DNA from: an uncultured Haemophilus sp. | GTDB lineage: Bacteria; Pseudomonadota; Gammaproteobacteria; Enterobacterales; Pasteurellaceae | Direction of reading: 5' to 3' | Length of the DNA stretch: 7,544 nucleotides | NCBI RefSeq assembly: GCF_937976265.1 | Contig: NZ_CALJRX010000087.1 | Coordinates: forward strand, 1-7,544 | Part shown: positions 1 to 6,688 of the stretch, piece by piece | How positions within the stretch are numbered: the first letter of the stretch is position 1 | How the letters are laid out: every line of letters begins with the position of its first letter | Made by a program: the position numbers and the translations under genes | Notes under the pieces: generated by a model | Database searches by the model: none | Seen by the model: only the letters and a program-made list of their open reading frames with translations | What the model was told of the DNA's origin: nothing

Positions 1-458
1 CGAGAAACAATCCCTACTCTGCCTTTTTTATGGATATTGCCTGGCATAATCCCAATCTTACATTCATCTGGTGTAATCACGCCTGGGCAATTCGGGCCGA
101 TCATCACGACACCCGTTTCATTTAATTTTTGTTTTACCAACAGCATATCCAATGTTGGGATGCCTTCTGTAATACAGACCACTAATTGAATACCTGCATC
201 AATGGCTTCTAAAATCGCATCTTTACAAAATGGTGCGGGCACATAAATCATGGTTGCCGTAGCCCCTGTAGCTTGCACGGCTTCACGCACTGTATTAAAT
301 ACCGGCAAACCTAAGTGCGTTGTTCCGCCTTTATTCGGTGAAACGCCACCCACTAACTTTGTGCCATAAGCCAATGCTTGCTCGCTGTGAAATGTCCCTT
401 GCGCACCGGTGAAACCTTGGCAAATTACTTTTGTCTCTTTATTAATTAAAATCGCCAT
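1..458 (-). CDS. sucD: Succinyl-CoA synthetase alpha subunit, N-terminal part (cut by window edge)
   Basis: SucD is the CoA-binding and phosphohistidine-carrying subunit of succinyl-CoA synthetase, working with SucC in the cytoplasm to turn succinyl-CoA into succinate with formation of ATP or GTP. The reading frame from the ATG at 456-458 gives 152 complete codons, about half of the usual ~290 residues. It begins MAILINKETKVICQGFTGAQ, typical for the Rossmann-type CoA-binding domain. Further along are GGVSPNKGGTTH, the YVPAPF segment, CITEGIP and GPNCPG, all family hallmarks. The active-site histidine lies in the missing C-terminal half, so an intact gene cannot be confirmed here. The start codon follows the sucC stop by two bases. 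Its ribosome site AAGGAG (466-471) lies inside the end of sucC, seven bases before the ATG, so translation is probably coupled to sucC. Identity is very secure. Confidence 0.97.
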   Translation of the reverse strand, partial: MAILINKETKVICQGFTGAQGTFHSEQALAYGTKLVGGVSPNKGGTTHLGLPVFNTVREAVQATGATATMIYVPAPFCKDAILEAIDAGIQLVVCITEGIPTLDMLLVKQKLNETGVVMIGPNCPGVITPDECKIGIMPGNIHKKGRVGIVS

Positions 459-460
459 GA

Positions 461-1627
461 TTATTCTCCTTTTGCCGCTTTCACTGCTGCTTGTGCCGCT
501 TCTTGTAAACTATGTGCTGCAATTAAATTCACACCACTTTCAGCTAAAATTGCTCTGCCTTGTGGGGCATTGGTTCCTTCTAATCGAACCACAACGGGCA
601 CTTTCACACCGACTTCTTGAATCGCCGCAACGACCCCTTCAGCAATAAGATCGCAACGTACAATTCCACCAAAAATATTCACTAAGACCGATTTCACATT
701 TTTATCCGTGAGAATAATTTTGAAGGCTTCAGCTACACGCTCTTTCGTTGCACCGCCGCCAACATCAAGGAAGTTTGCTGGATTACCGCCATATAATTTC
801 ACGATATCCATGGTTCCCATAGCGAGCCCGGCGCCATTGACCATACAACCGATATCCCCTTCTAAGGCGACATAGTTGAGCTGATATTTTTCTGCTTCAG
901 CTTCACGTGAATCACTTTGGCTTAAATCACGTAAGGCTACCAAATCAGGATGTCGATAAAGTGAGTTATCATCAATCCCTACTTTCGCATCCACACAGAC
1001 TAAATTACCTTCTTTCGTCACCACGAGCGGATTGACCTCAACTAAAGAAAAATCTTTTTCGATAAAAAGCTGCGATAATTTCACAAAAATAGCCGCAAAT
1101 TGTTTATTTTGTTCGCCACTTAAACCAAGTTTAAAGGCCAATTCACGACCTTGATATGGCATTCCTCCCACAAGAGGATCAATTGTCACTTTATGAATTA
1201 ATTCAGGCGTTTCTCTTGCCACATCTTCAATGCTCATTCCTCCTGCTGAAGAGGCCATAAAAACAACTTTCTGCGAAGCGCGATCAATCACTGCACCAAG
1301 ATAAAGTTCTTTATCAATCTGGCAGGTTTCTTCAATATAAATGCTATTAACGGGTTGACCTTTTTTATCGGTTTGGAAGGTCACTAAATGTTGTCCAAGC
1401 CATTTATCCGCAAAAGCACGCGCTTCTTCTGCATTATGCACGAGCTTTACACCACCGGCTTTTCCGCGTCCACCAGCGTGAACTTGACATTTCGCTATCC
1501 AAACATCGCCATTCAGCTGAAAGAGCGCCATTTCAGCTTCATCTGCTGTTTGACATACGACACCTTCACTCACTGGCAGCTCATATTGCTTAAAAAGCTG
1601 CTTGGCTTGGTACTCATGTAAATTCAT
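461..1627 (-). CDS. sucC: Succinyl-CoA synthetase beta subunit (ADP-forming type)
   Basis: SucC is the ATP-grasp subunit that binds nucleotide and Mg2+ and, with SucD, forms succinyl-CoA synthetase. The 388-residue product matches the usual E. coli length exactly. It starts MNLHEYQAKQLFKQY, the standard N-terminus. The ATP-grasp part contains K46 and the glycine-rich HAGGRGKAGG at 50-59. EVNPL (197-201, with N199) and VDAKVGIDD (212-220, with D213) supply the expected metal-binding residues. The C-terminal ligase domain has NGAGLAMGTMD (264-274), NFLDVGGGA (285-293) and NIFGGIVRCD (317-326). No damage is visible. AGGA-type ribosome sites lie 3 and 7 bases before the ATG (1631-1638). A terminator and a candidate promoter lie upstream, so sucC may head its own sucCD unit rather than simply continue from sucB. 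Confidence 0.98.
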   Translation of the reverse strand: MNLHEYQAKQLFKQYELPVSEGVVCQTADEAEMALFQLNGDVWIAKCQVHAGGRGKAGGVKLVHNAEEARAFADKWLGQHLVTFQTDKKGQPVNSIYIEETCQIDKELYLGAVIDRASQKVVFMASSAGGMSIEDVARETPELIHKVTIDPLVGGMPYQGRELAFKLGLSGEQNKQFAAIFVKLSQLFIEKDFSLVEVNPLVVTKEGNLVCVDAKVGIDDNSLYRHPDLVALRDLSQSDSREAEAEKYQLNYVALEGDIGCMVNGAGLAMGTMDIVKLYGGNPANFLDVGGGATKERVAEAFKIILTDKNVKSVLVNIFGGIVRCDLIAEGVVAAIQEVGVKVPVVVRLEGTNAPQGRAILAESGVNLIAAHSLQEAAQAAVKAAKGE

Positions 1628-1670
1628 ATTTCCTTCCTATTTTGATGTTGTTTAGCGAAAAAAAACAAAA

Positions 1671-1699
1671 ATTTGACCGCACTTCTTACTTTATTTCAA
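1671..1699 (-). promoter_or_regulatory. sucC: Candidate sigma70 promoter for sucCD
   Basis: On the minus strand a TTGAAA hexamer (1694-1699, five of six to TTGACA) is followed after 17 bases by TCAAAT (1671-1676, four of six to TATAAT). It sits just past the sucB terminator and would give a leader of roughly 35 bases before the sucC ATG. The spacer holds an uptake sequence. The -10 match is only moderate, and in AT-rich DNA such matches arise by chance, so this is a suggestion. Confidence 0.4.
1676..1684 (-). repeat. DNA uptake signal sequence (Haemophilus type)
   Basis: The minus strand reads AAGTGCGGT followed by CAAATTTTTG and a T-rich tract. This is the exact 9-base core plus the AT-rich flank known to promote self-specific DNA uptake in naturally competent Pasteurellaceae. 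It lies in the 122-base sucB-sucC gap, inside the spacer of the candidate sucC promoter. Confidence 0.9.
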
Positions 1700-1713
1700 T
1701 ACGGAAAAATAAA

Positions 1714-1743
1714 AGGCTTTTCCCCTAAGTAGAGAAAAAGCCT
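1714..1743 (-). terminator. Rho-independent terminator after sucB
   Basis: Read on the minus strand, arms AGGCTTTTTCTC and GGGGAAAAGCCT form a 12-pair stem around the loop TACTTA, followed by TTTATTTTT. Two of the pairs are G-U in minus-strand RNA but would be C/A mismatches in plus-strand RNA, so the structure favours termination of sucAB transcripts. The stem begins 7 bases after the sucB stop codon. Confidence 0.88.
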
Positions 1744-1749
1744 GTATGC

Positions 1750-2976
1750 TTAAATTTCTAATAATAAACGAGTTGGATCTTCTAATAAGTCTTTAATTGC
1801 GACTAAGAAGCCAACTGATTCACGACCATCAATTAAGCGGTGGTCATAAGATAATGCCAAATACATCATTGGACGAATCACCACTTGGCCATCTACTGCA
1901 ACCGGGCGATCTTTGATGGCATGCATGCCTAAAATTGCACTTTGCGGTGGATTGATAATTGGTGTGGACATTAAAGAACCAAATACACCGCCATTAGTAA
2001 TGGTGAAGTTACCGCCTGTTAAATCTTCAACGGTTAATTTACCATCACGGCCTTTTTCTGCGAGTGCTTTAATTTGTTTCTCAATATCCGCCATGCTCAG
2101 TTTATCGCAGTTGCGTAATACAGGTGTTACCAAACCACGCGGCGTTGAAACGGCAATGCTAATATCAAAATAGTTGTGATACACAATGTCATCACCGTCA
2201 ATCGAAGCATTCACTTCCGGATAACGTTTTAATGCTTCAACTACGGCTTTAATGTAGAAAGACATAAAGCCTAAACGCACACCATGTTGTTTCTCAAATT
2301 TCTCGCCGTATGTTTTACGTAATTTCATAATCGGCTGCATATCTACTTCATTGAATGTGGTGAGCATTGCGGTGGTATTTTTCGCTTCTAATAAACGTTC
2401 TGCAATACGTTTACGTAAACGGGTCATTGGTACGCGTTTTTCTGAACGAGAGCTATATGCCACGGTGCTAATAGTATTCTGCTCCGTCGCCACATCTTGT
2501 TTTGCTTTTTGAGCATCACGTTTTGCCACTTCACGCGCAATATCTTCACGGGTAATACGACCACCCACACCTGAACCTTGAATTTTCTCTGCATCTAAAT
2601 CATGTTCAGCTAATAAACGACGAATAGCCGGACCTTGATCTGCTGAATTATTATGGCTATTTTCAATGGCTGCTCTTTGACGATCGGCTGGTGTTGGCTC
2701 ATTGTCTTTCACTGTTTCAGTTGAAATATCGCCCGCTTGTTGGGTTGAAAGCTTACCTAAAAGCTGTTTACTTACTACGGTTGCACCTTCTTCTTGAAGA
2801 ATTTCAGCCACTACGCCATCGCTTAATGCGGGCACTTCAAGTACCACTTTATCTGTTTCAATTTCCACTAATACTTCGTCACGTTTTACCGTCTCACCAA
2901 CTTTTTTATGCCATGTTGCAACAGTTGCATCCGCAACGGATTCCGGTAAATCTGGAACAAGAATTTCGATTGTCAT
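1750..2976 (-). CDS. sucB: Dihydrolipoyl succinyltransferase, E2 of 2-oxoglutarate dehydrogenase
   Basis: SucB is the core of the 2-oxoglutarate dehydrogenase complex. It receives the succinyl group from SucA on a swinging lipoyl arm and passes it to CoA. The 408-residue product is close to the E. coli length (405). Residues 1-76 are a lipoyl domain with the TDK motif and the lipoylated lysine at K43. A polar Q/E/N-rich linker (about 77-113) leads to the peripheral subunit-binding domain (about 115-149, GPAIRRLLAEHDLDAEKI then GVGGRITREDI). A second linker leads to the catalytic domain from about 180, with DHRLIDG at 378-384; H379 and D383 are the expected catalytic residues. There is a single lipoyl domain and the ending RLLLEI is SucB-like, which argues against pyruvate dehydrogenase E2. 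The ribosome site AAAGGA (2984-2989) is seven bases before the ATG. It follows sucA by 57 bases and ends at a strong terminator. Confidence 0.98.
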   Translation of the reverse strand: MTIEILVPDLPESVADATVATWHKKVGETVKRDEVLVEIETDKVVLEVPALSDGVVAEILQEEGATVVSKQLLGKLSTQQAGDISTETVKDNEPTPADRQRAAIENSHNNSADQGPAIRRLLAEHDLDAEKIQGSGVGGRITREDIAREVAKRDAQKAKQDVATEQNTISTVAYSSRSEKRVPMTRLRKRIAERLLEAKNTTAMLTTFNEVDMQPIMKLRKTYGEKFEKQHGVRLGFMSFYIKAVVEALKRYPEVNASIDGDDIVYHNYFDISIAVSTPRGLVTPVLRNCDKLSMADIEKQIKALAEKGRDGKLTVEDLTGGNFTITNGGVFGSLMSTPIINPPQSAILGMHAIKDRPVAVDGQVVIRPMMYLALSYDHRLIDGRESVGFLVAIKDLLEDPTRLLLEI

Positions 2977-3024
2977 TTTATTTTCCTTTAAATTATTCTT
3001 TCTTTAAAAATTACTGAAATTTCG

Positions 3025-3033
3025 ACCGCTCTT
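3025..3033 (-). repeat. Degenerate DNA uptake sequence, one core change
   Basis: The minus strand reads AAGAGCGGT, one base off the Haemophilus uptake core (T to A at position 4), followed by CGAAATTTC and ATTTTTAAAG. The flank keeps the AT-rich spacing of full uptake sequences, so it is probably a decayed or incipient copy rather than chance. It touches the sucA stop codon, in the 57-base sucA-sucB gap. Confidence 0.6.
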
Positions 3034-5841
3034 TTACAGTGTCAGCGCGTCTTCTACCAATTGTTTTTGCTGTTTGGTGTGTAAAGACATGTAACCTACC
3101 GCTGGTGAAGCAGAGGCAGGACGTCCTGCGTATTTTAACTTCACATGCTCAGGAATTGAGCTGTCAAAGTTATGCTTACTACAATACCAAGCGCCTTGGT
3201 TTAACGGCTCTTCTTGACACCATACATAATCCGTCACATGAGCATAAGGCTCTAACGCTTTCTTCACGTCTTCATGTGGATACGGATAAAGCTGTTCAAT
3301 ACGAATAATTGCCACATCTGTTTGGTTATTCGCACGACGTTGTTCCAAGAGATCGTAATACACTTTACCGGAGCATAGGACTACCCGTTTAACTTGTTTC
3401 GGATCGATATTATCAATTTCACCAATGACTGTTTGGAATGTACCATTGACTAATTCATCTAAACTTGACACGGCAAGTGGATGACGTAATAAAGATTTTG
3501 GTGAAATACCAATTAATGGACGACGCATTTTACGGATCGCTTGACGACGTAACATGTGGTAAACCTGTGCTGGTGTAGATGGAATACACACTTGCATATT
3601 CTGTTCCGCACAAAGTTGTAAATAACGTTCTAAACGAGCGGATGAGTGCTCTGGACCTTGGCCTTCATAACCATGTGGTAATAACATCACCAAGCCACAC
3701 ATTCTGCCCCATTTTTGTTCGCCAGAACTAATAAATTGGTCAATCACGATTTGCGCGCCGTTTGCGAAGTCACCAAACTGTGCTTCCCAAATGGTTAATG
3801 TTTTTGGATCTGTCGTCGCATAACCATATTCAAAAGCCAATACGGCTTCTTCGGATAATACTGAATCCCACACCTCAAAACGACCTTGGTTGGCGTGTAA
3901 ATGTGTTAATGGTACATAGCCCGTACCGTCATTTTGGTTATGCACCACTGCATGGCGGTGGAAGAACGTACCACGTCCTGAATCTTCACCCGATAAACGA
4001 ACATTTGTGCCTTCATCTAATAAAGTTGCGTATGCCATAGTCTCTGCCATACCCCAATCGAACAATTTCTCGCCTTTTGCCATTTCACGGCGATCAGCAT
4101 AGATTTTTTCGACACGAGGATGTGCACGCAAGGTTTCTGGATATTCACTGACACGCTCCGCTAAAGTTTGGAAACGTTCTTGTGGGAATTTACTTTCGTA
4201 AGGGGATGTCCAGTCATAGTTGAGATATTGCAACCAATCCATTTGGGCGGTATCCATTTCTCGCCATTCTTTCACTACGCGATCGCCATTATCTAAGGCA
4301 TCACGATAGAGATTCATCATTTCAATGGCTTCTTCTTCGGTAATCACTCCTTCAGCAATTAAACGATCTGCATAGACTTTACGTGGCGTTGGATGTTTTT
4401 TAATGATGCTATACATCATTGGTTGAGTGGCTAATGGTTCATCTGCTTCATTATGACCATGACGACGATAAGAAATCAGATCAATGAAAATATCGCGTTT
4501 GAATAAATTGCGATATTCCACCGCCATTCTCGCGGCAAAAGCAACCGCTTCAGGATCATCACCATTCACATGAATAATCGGTGCCTGAATCATTTTCGCA
4601 ATGTCCGTACAATATTCTGTTGAACGAGTATCATTTGGGTTAGAGGTGGTGAAACCAATTTGGTTATTGATCACAATTCGGATTGTTCCACCCACGGTAT
4701 AACCACGCGCATTAGACATATTCAAGGTTTCTTGTACAACACCTTGTCCCGCTACCGCCGAATCCCCATGAACAGTAACTGCTAATACTTGATTACGTTC
4801 TGTATCGTTCTTTTTGGTTTGACGAGAGCGTACCGCACCAATAACCACTGGGCTAACAATTTCTAAATGGGATGGGTTGAATGCAAGGGTTAAATGCACA
4901 CGACGATCATCGACTGCGAAGTCAGAAGAGAAACCTTGGTGGTATTTCACGTCACCTGTACGCTCGCCTGAATGTTTACCTGCAAACTCATCGAAAAGAT
5001 CTTCTGGTTTCTTACCGAGCACGTTTACTAACATGTTTAAACGACCACGGTGTGCCATACCAAACACCACATCTTTTACGCCTTGTTTGCTCGCATGGCG
5101 AATAATTTCTTTCATCAATGGAATAAAGGCATCACTTCCCTCTAAAGAGAAACGTTTTGCACCTGGGAATTTTGCACCGAGATAACGCTCTAAGCCATCT
5201 GCAGCGGTCAATTCACTTAATAAATTAATTTTTTCTTCTTTGGTAAAGAGCGGTTTATTTAATTGGCTTTCTAATTTACTTTGTAGCCAACTTTTTTGCT
5301 CCATATCCTGAACATGCATAAACTCAAGACCAATTGAGCCACAATAGGTCTCTTTCAGCATTTCAGCTAAATCACCTAATTTAATGTTATCGCGATGATA
5401 GACGTAGTGATTAATATTGAAGGTTTCATTGAGATCCTGTTCAGTAAAACCGTGATAACGGTAATCTAATTCAGGTACGGTGGAGACTTTCCAACGATAA
5501 TAATTGATTGGGTCTAGTTTCGCTTCTAAATGACCACGGAAGCGATAAGCATTGATAAATTGGAGGACTTTGACTAATTTGGCACTGGCTTCTGGATCGA
5601 TAACCGTCACGGCTTCTGTTGTATTTTCTCTTGCTAAACGACGGAAATAATCACGGACTGGTGAATGTGGTTGCTCTACTGCGGTTGTTTTCGGCAATGC
5701 ATCAAATGTGGCACGCCAGCTTTCATCGACTGAAGATGGATCTTCTAAATAACGTTCGTATAACTCCTCAATATACGATTGATTAGAACCACCTAAAGCG
5801 GTTGAAGCCAACCATTCATCAAAGGCATTGTAATGCTGCAT
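3034..5841 (-). CDS. sucA: 2-oxoglutarate dehydrogenase E1 (thiamine diphosphate-dependent)
   Basis: SucA decarboxylates 2-oxoglutarate using thiamine diphosphate and transfers the succinyl group to the lipoyl arm of SucB. The chosen ATG (5839-5841) gives 935 residues, against about 933 in E. coli. The product begins MQHYNAFDEWL, and GSNQSYIEELYERYLEDP (18-35) is the N-terminal E2-binding segment shared with E. coli SucA. Active-site features are AHRGRLN (263-269, H264), KYHQGF (299-304, H301), the cofactor region GDSAVAGQG (359-367) through NNQIGFTT (392-399), and RRHGHNEADEP (459-469). EAQFGDFANGAQ marks the C-terminal transketolase-like half. A ribosome site AAGGGG (5847-5852) lies five bases before the ATG. 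The frame stays open 39 codons further upstream, but those residues have no family similarity and cover the promoter. No sdh genes precede it, unlike in E. coli. Confidence 0.98.
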   Translation of the reverse strand: MQHYNAFDEWLASTALGGSNQSYIEELYERYLEDPSSVDESWRATFDALPKTTAVEQPHSPVRDYFRRLARENTTEAVTVIDPEASAKLVKVLQFINAYRFRGHLEAKLDPINYYRWKVSTVPELDYRYHGFTEQDLNETFNINHYVYHRDNIKLGDLAEMLKETYCGSIGLEFMHVQDMEQKSWLQSKLESQLNKPLFTKEEKINLLSELTAADGLERYLGAKFPGAKRFSLEGSDAFIPLMKEIIRHASKQGVKDVVFGMAHRGRLNMLVNVLGKKPEDLFDEFAGKHSGERTGDVKYHQGFSSDFAVDDRRVHLTLAFNPSHLEIVSPVVIGAVRSRQTKKNDTERNQVLAVTVHGDSAVAGQGVVQETLNMSNARGYTVGGTIRIVINNQIGFTTSNPNDTRSTEYCTDIAKMIQAPIIHVNGDDPEAVAFAARMAVEYRNLFKRDIFIDLISYRRHGHNEADEPLATQPMMYSIIKKHPTPRKVYADRLIAEGVITEEEAIEMMNLYRDALDNGDRVVKEWREMDTAQMDWLQYLNYDWTSPYESKFPQERFQTLAERVSEYPETLRAHPRVEKIYADRREMAKGEKLFDWGMAETMAYATLLDEGTNVRLSGEDSGRGTFFHRHAVVHNQNDGTGYVPLTHLHANQGRFEVWDSVLSEEAVLAFEYGYATTDPKTLTIWEAQFGDFANGAQIVIDQFISSGEQKWGRMCGLVMLLPHGYEGQGPEHSSARLERYLQLCAEQNMQVCIPSTPAQVYHMLRRQAIRKMRRPLIGISPKSLLRHPLAVSSLDELVNGTFQTVIGEIDNIDPKQVKRVVLCSGKVYYDLLEQRRANNQTDVAIIRIEQLYPYPHEDVKKALEPYAHVTDYVWCQEEPLNQGAWYCSKHNFDSSIPEHVKLKYAGRPASASPAVGYMSLHTKQQKQLVEDALTL

Positions 5842-5875
5842 ATCTACCCCTTGTATTACATGATGTTGTCCGCCC

Positions 5876-5881
5876 ATTATA
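5876..5881 (-). promoter_or_regulatory. sucA: Likely -10 box of the sucA promoter
   Basis: A perfect TATAAT lies 34 bases upstream of the sucA ATG on the minus strand, preceded by TG. No good -35 hexamer sits 16-18 bases upstream: that stretch is T-rich and the best six-mers match poorly. A weak -35 fits a promoter that depends on an activator, in line with the CRP-like site further upstream. The predicted start of transcription is near 5869. Confidence 0.55.
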
Positions 5882-5910
5882 CATAGGATAAAAAAAGAAA
5901 TAATCCTCAA

Positions 5911-5936
5911 ATCACACTTTGTTACAATTTTGTGAT
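5911..5936. repeat. Dyad with 6-base arms upstream of sucA
   Basis: Arms ATCACA (5911-5916) and TGTGAT (5931-5936) are perfect inverted repeats 14 bases apart. Between them lies TTGTTACAA, itself a 4+1+4 palindrome. The arms resemble CRP half-sites but point outward from each other, so this is not a single standard CRP site. The element lies about 30-60 bases upstream of the sucA -10 box. Confidence 0.5.
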
Positions 5937-5946
5937 CTACTTCAAT
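5931..5946. promoter_or_regulatory. sucA: Candidate CRP binding site for sucA
   Basis: TGTGATCTACTTCAAT matches 12 of 16 bases of the symmetric CRP consensus TGTGATCTAGATCACA. The left half is perfect, the right half keeps TCA. Its centre is about 70 bases upstream of the transcription start inferred from the -10 box, close to the -71.5 spacing known for class I CRP activation in enteric bacteria. The site is inferred from sequence only. Confidence 0.45.
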
Positions 5947-5951
5947 AAAAA

Positions 5952-5970
5952 ACCGCACATAAAGTGCGGT
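5952..5970 (-). terminator. Terminator built on an uptake-sequence inverted pair
   Basis: On the minus strand ACCGCAC, loop TTTAT, GTGCGGT form a perfect 7-pair stem, followed by TTTTTTATT. It lies 20 bases after the stop codon of the helix-hairpin-helix gene and should end that transcript before the sucA promoter. The stem is made from an uptake core and a second copy that matches seven of its nine bases. Paired uptake sequences acting as terminators are a known Pasteurellaceae habit. Confidence 0.85.
5962..5970 (+). repeat. DNA uptake signal sequence within terminator
   Basis: This is an exact AAGTGCGGT core on the plus strand (AAAGTGCGGT with one further matching base). The opposite arm (ACCGCACAT, 5952-5960) matches the reverse complement except at the last two bases region, so only one copy is a full core. 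Its AT-rich flank is less regular than that of the copy at 1676-1684. Confidence 0.88.
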
Positions 5971-5989
5971 CTGTTTTATCTGAGTTTTC

Positions 5990-6664
5990 TTAGAAACTTA
6001 AGAATGGGGTGATTTTTTCAATTGTAGCTTCACCGATACCATCAATATTTGAAAGCTCGGCAGCACTTTTGATTTTGCCCACTTTGTTACGGTAATCAAT
6101 AATTGCTTGTGCTTTTTTCTCACCGATGCCAGAAAGTTTTTGTAATGTTTCGGCATCCGCTTTATTGATATTTACTTTAGCAGAAGAAGCCACTTTCTCT
6201 TTAGCTGCGTCTTTTGTAGAAGTCACTTTTTCTTTTGCTTTATCTGCTGCTTTTGTTTTTGCGTCAGATGCTTTTTCTTTCGCACTCTCTTTCACTGAAT
6301 TTAATTTTTCAGTGGCTTTGTCTTTCATGGATGCTTGATTATTCTCAGTTGCTTTTTCTTTTAACGCATCTTTTGCAGAAGTGGCTTTATCTTTCACTGT
6401 ATCTTTCGCGGAAGTTGCTTTTTCTTTAGCTGCATTAACTTTATCTAATGCGCTTGATTTCGTTGAGCTCGCACTATCCGTCATTGATTTAAGCTTATCA
6501 TTTGCCGCATTTTTCACGTCAGCTTTTGTACTTTCAACCATTGATTTTGAATTAGTGACGACTGATTCTTTTGTTGGTAATACAGATGTATTCGTTGCCA
6601 ATGCAGAACCAGATACGGCTAATGCAAGTGATGTTAATGTTAAAAGTGATTTTAAAGATTTCAT
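5990..6664 (-). CDS. Secreted ComEA-like helix-hairpin-helix protein with 11-residue repeats
   Basis: The 224-residue product has three parts. Residues 1-23 are a Sec signal peptide (MKSLKSLLTLTSLALAVSGS, then ALA before T24). Residues about 40-160 are a Lys/Ala/Glu/Asp/Ser/Thr-rich, Pro-free helical linker in which a K-[ED]-[KS]-[AV]-type motif recurs at 80, 91, 102, 114, 125, 136, 144 and 155, mostly 11 residues apart. Residues 163-224 are a double helix-hairpin-helix domain: INKADAETLQKLSGIG with GIG at 179-181, and IDGIGEATIEKI with GIG at 209-211, as in ComEA/ComE1. ComEA proteins bind incoming DNA non-specifically in the periplasm during natural transformation, so that role is the best guess. 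Haemophilus relatives are, as I recall, only about 110 residues, without such a linker. The ribosome site AGGAG (6670-6674) is five bases before the ATG. It is flanked by terminators and appears monocistronic. Confidence 0.9.
   Translation of the reverse strand: MKSLKSLLTLTSLALAVSGSALATNTSVLPTKESVVTNSKSMVESTKADVKNAANDKLKSMTDSASSTKSSALDKVNAAKEKATSAKDTVKDKATSAKDALKEKATENNQASMKDKATEKLNSVKESAKEKASDAKTKAADKAKEKVTSTKDAAKEKVASSAKVNINKADAETLQKLSGIGEKKAQAIIDYRNKVGKIKSAAELSNIDGIGEATIEKITPFLSF
6191..6451 (-). repeat. Imperfect 33-base coding repeats (11-residue units)
   Basis: The linker of the helix-hairpin-helix gene (residues 72-158) is built from 11-residue units. The clearest pair is adjacent: AAKEKATSAKD (codons at 6401-6433) and TVKDKATSAKD (6368-6400), whose DNA agrees at 26 of 33 bases. 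ALKEKATENNQ follows in the same register. Later units drift, with one 12- and one 8-residue step. This suggests growth by tandem duplication. The periodicity resembles that of group 3 LEA proteins and other amphipathic 11-mer helices. Confidence 0.8.
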
Positions 6665-6688
6665 AAAAACTCCTGTTTTGTTATTAAT

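Noticed and set aside
409..648. Plus-strand hydrophobic 79-residue frame opposite the sucC/sucD junction
   Set aside because: It is antisense to two clearly conserved genes, and its hydrophobic look follows from the Lys/Ala/Glu-rich end of sucC.
5842..5958. Longer sucA frame starting at 5958, adding 39 residues
   Set aside because: The extra residues do not resemble SucA N-termini, the first codon would lie in the upstream gene's terminator stem, and the region holds the -10 box. The ATG at 5841 has a ribosome site and a family-like start.
6191..6451. CRISPR or mobile-element repeat array
   Set aside because: The repeats are in-frame coding units without unique spacers, terminal inverted repeats or a transposase.
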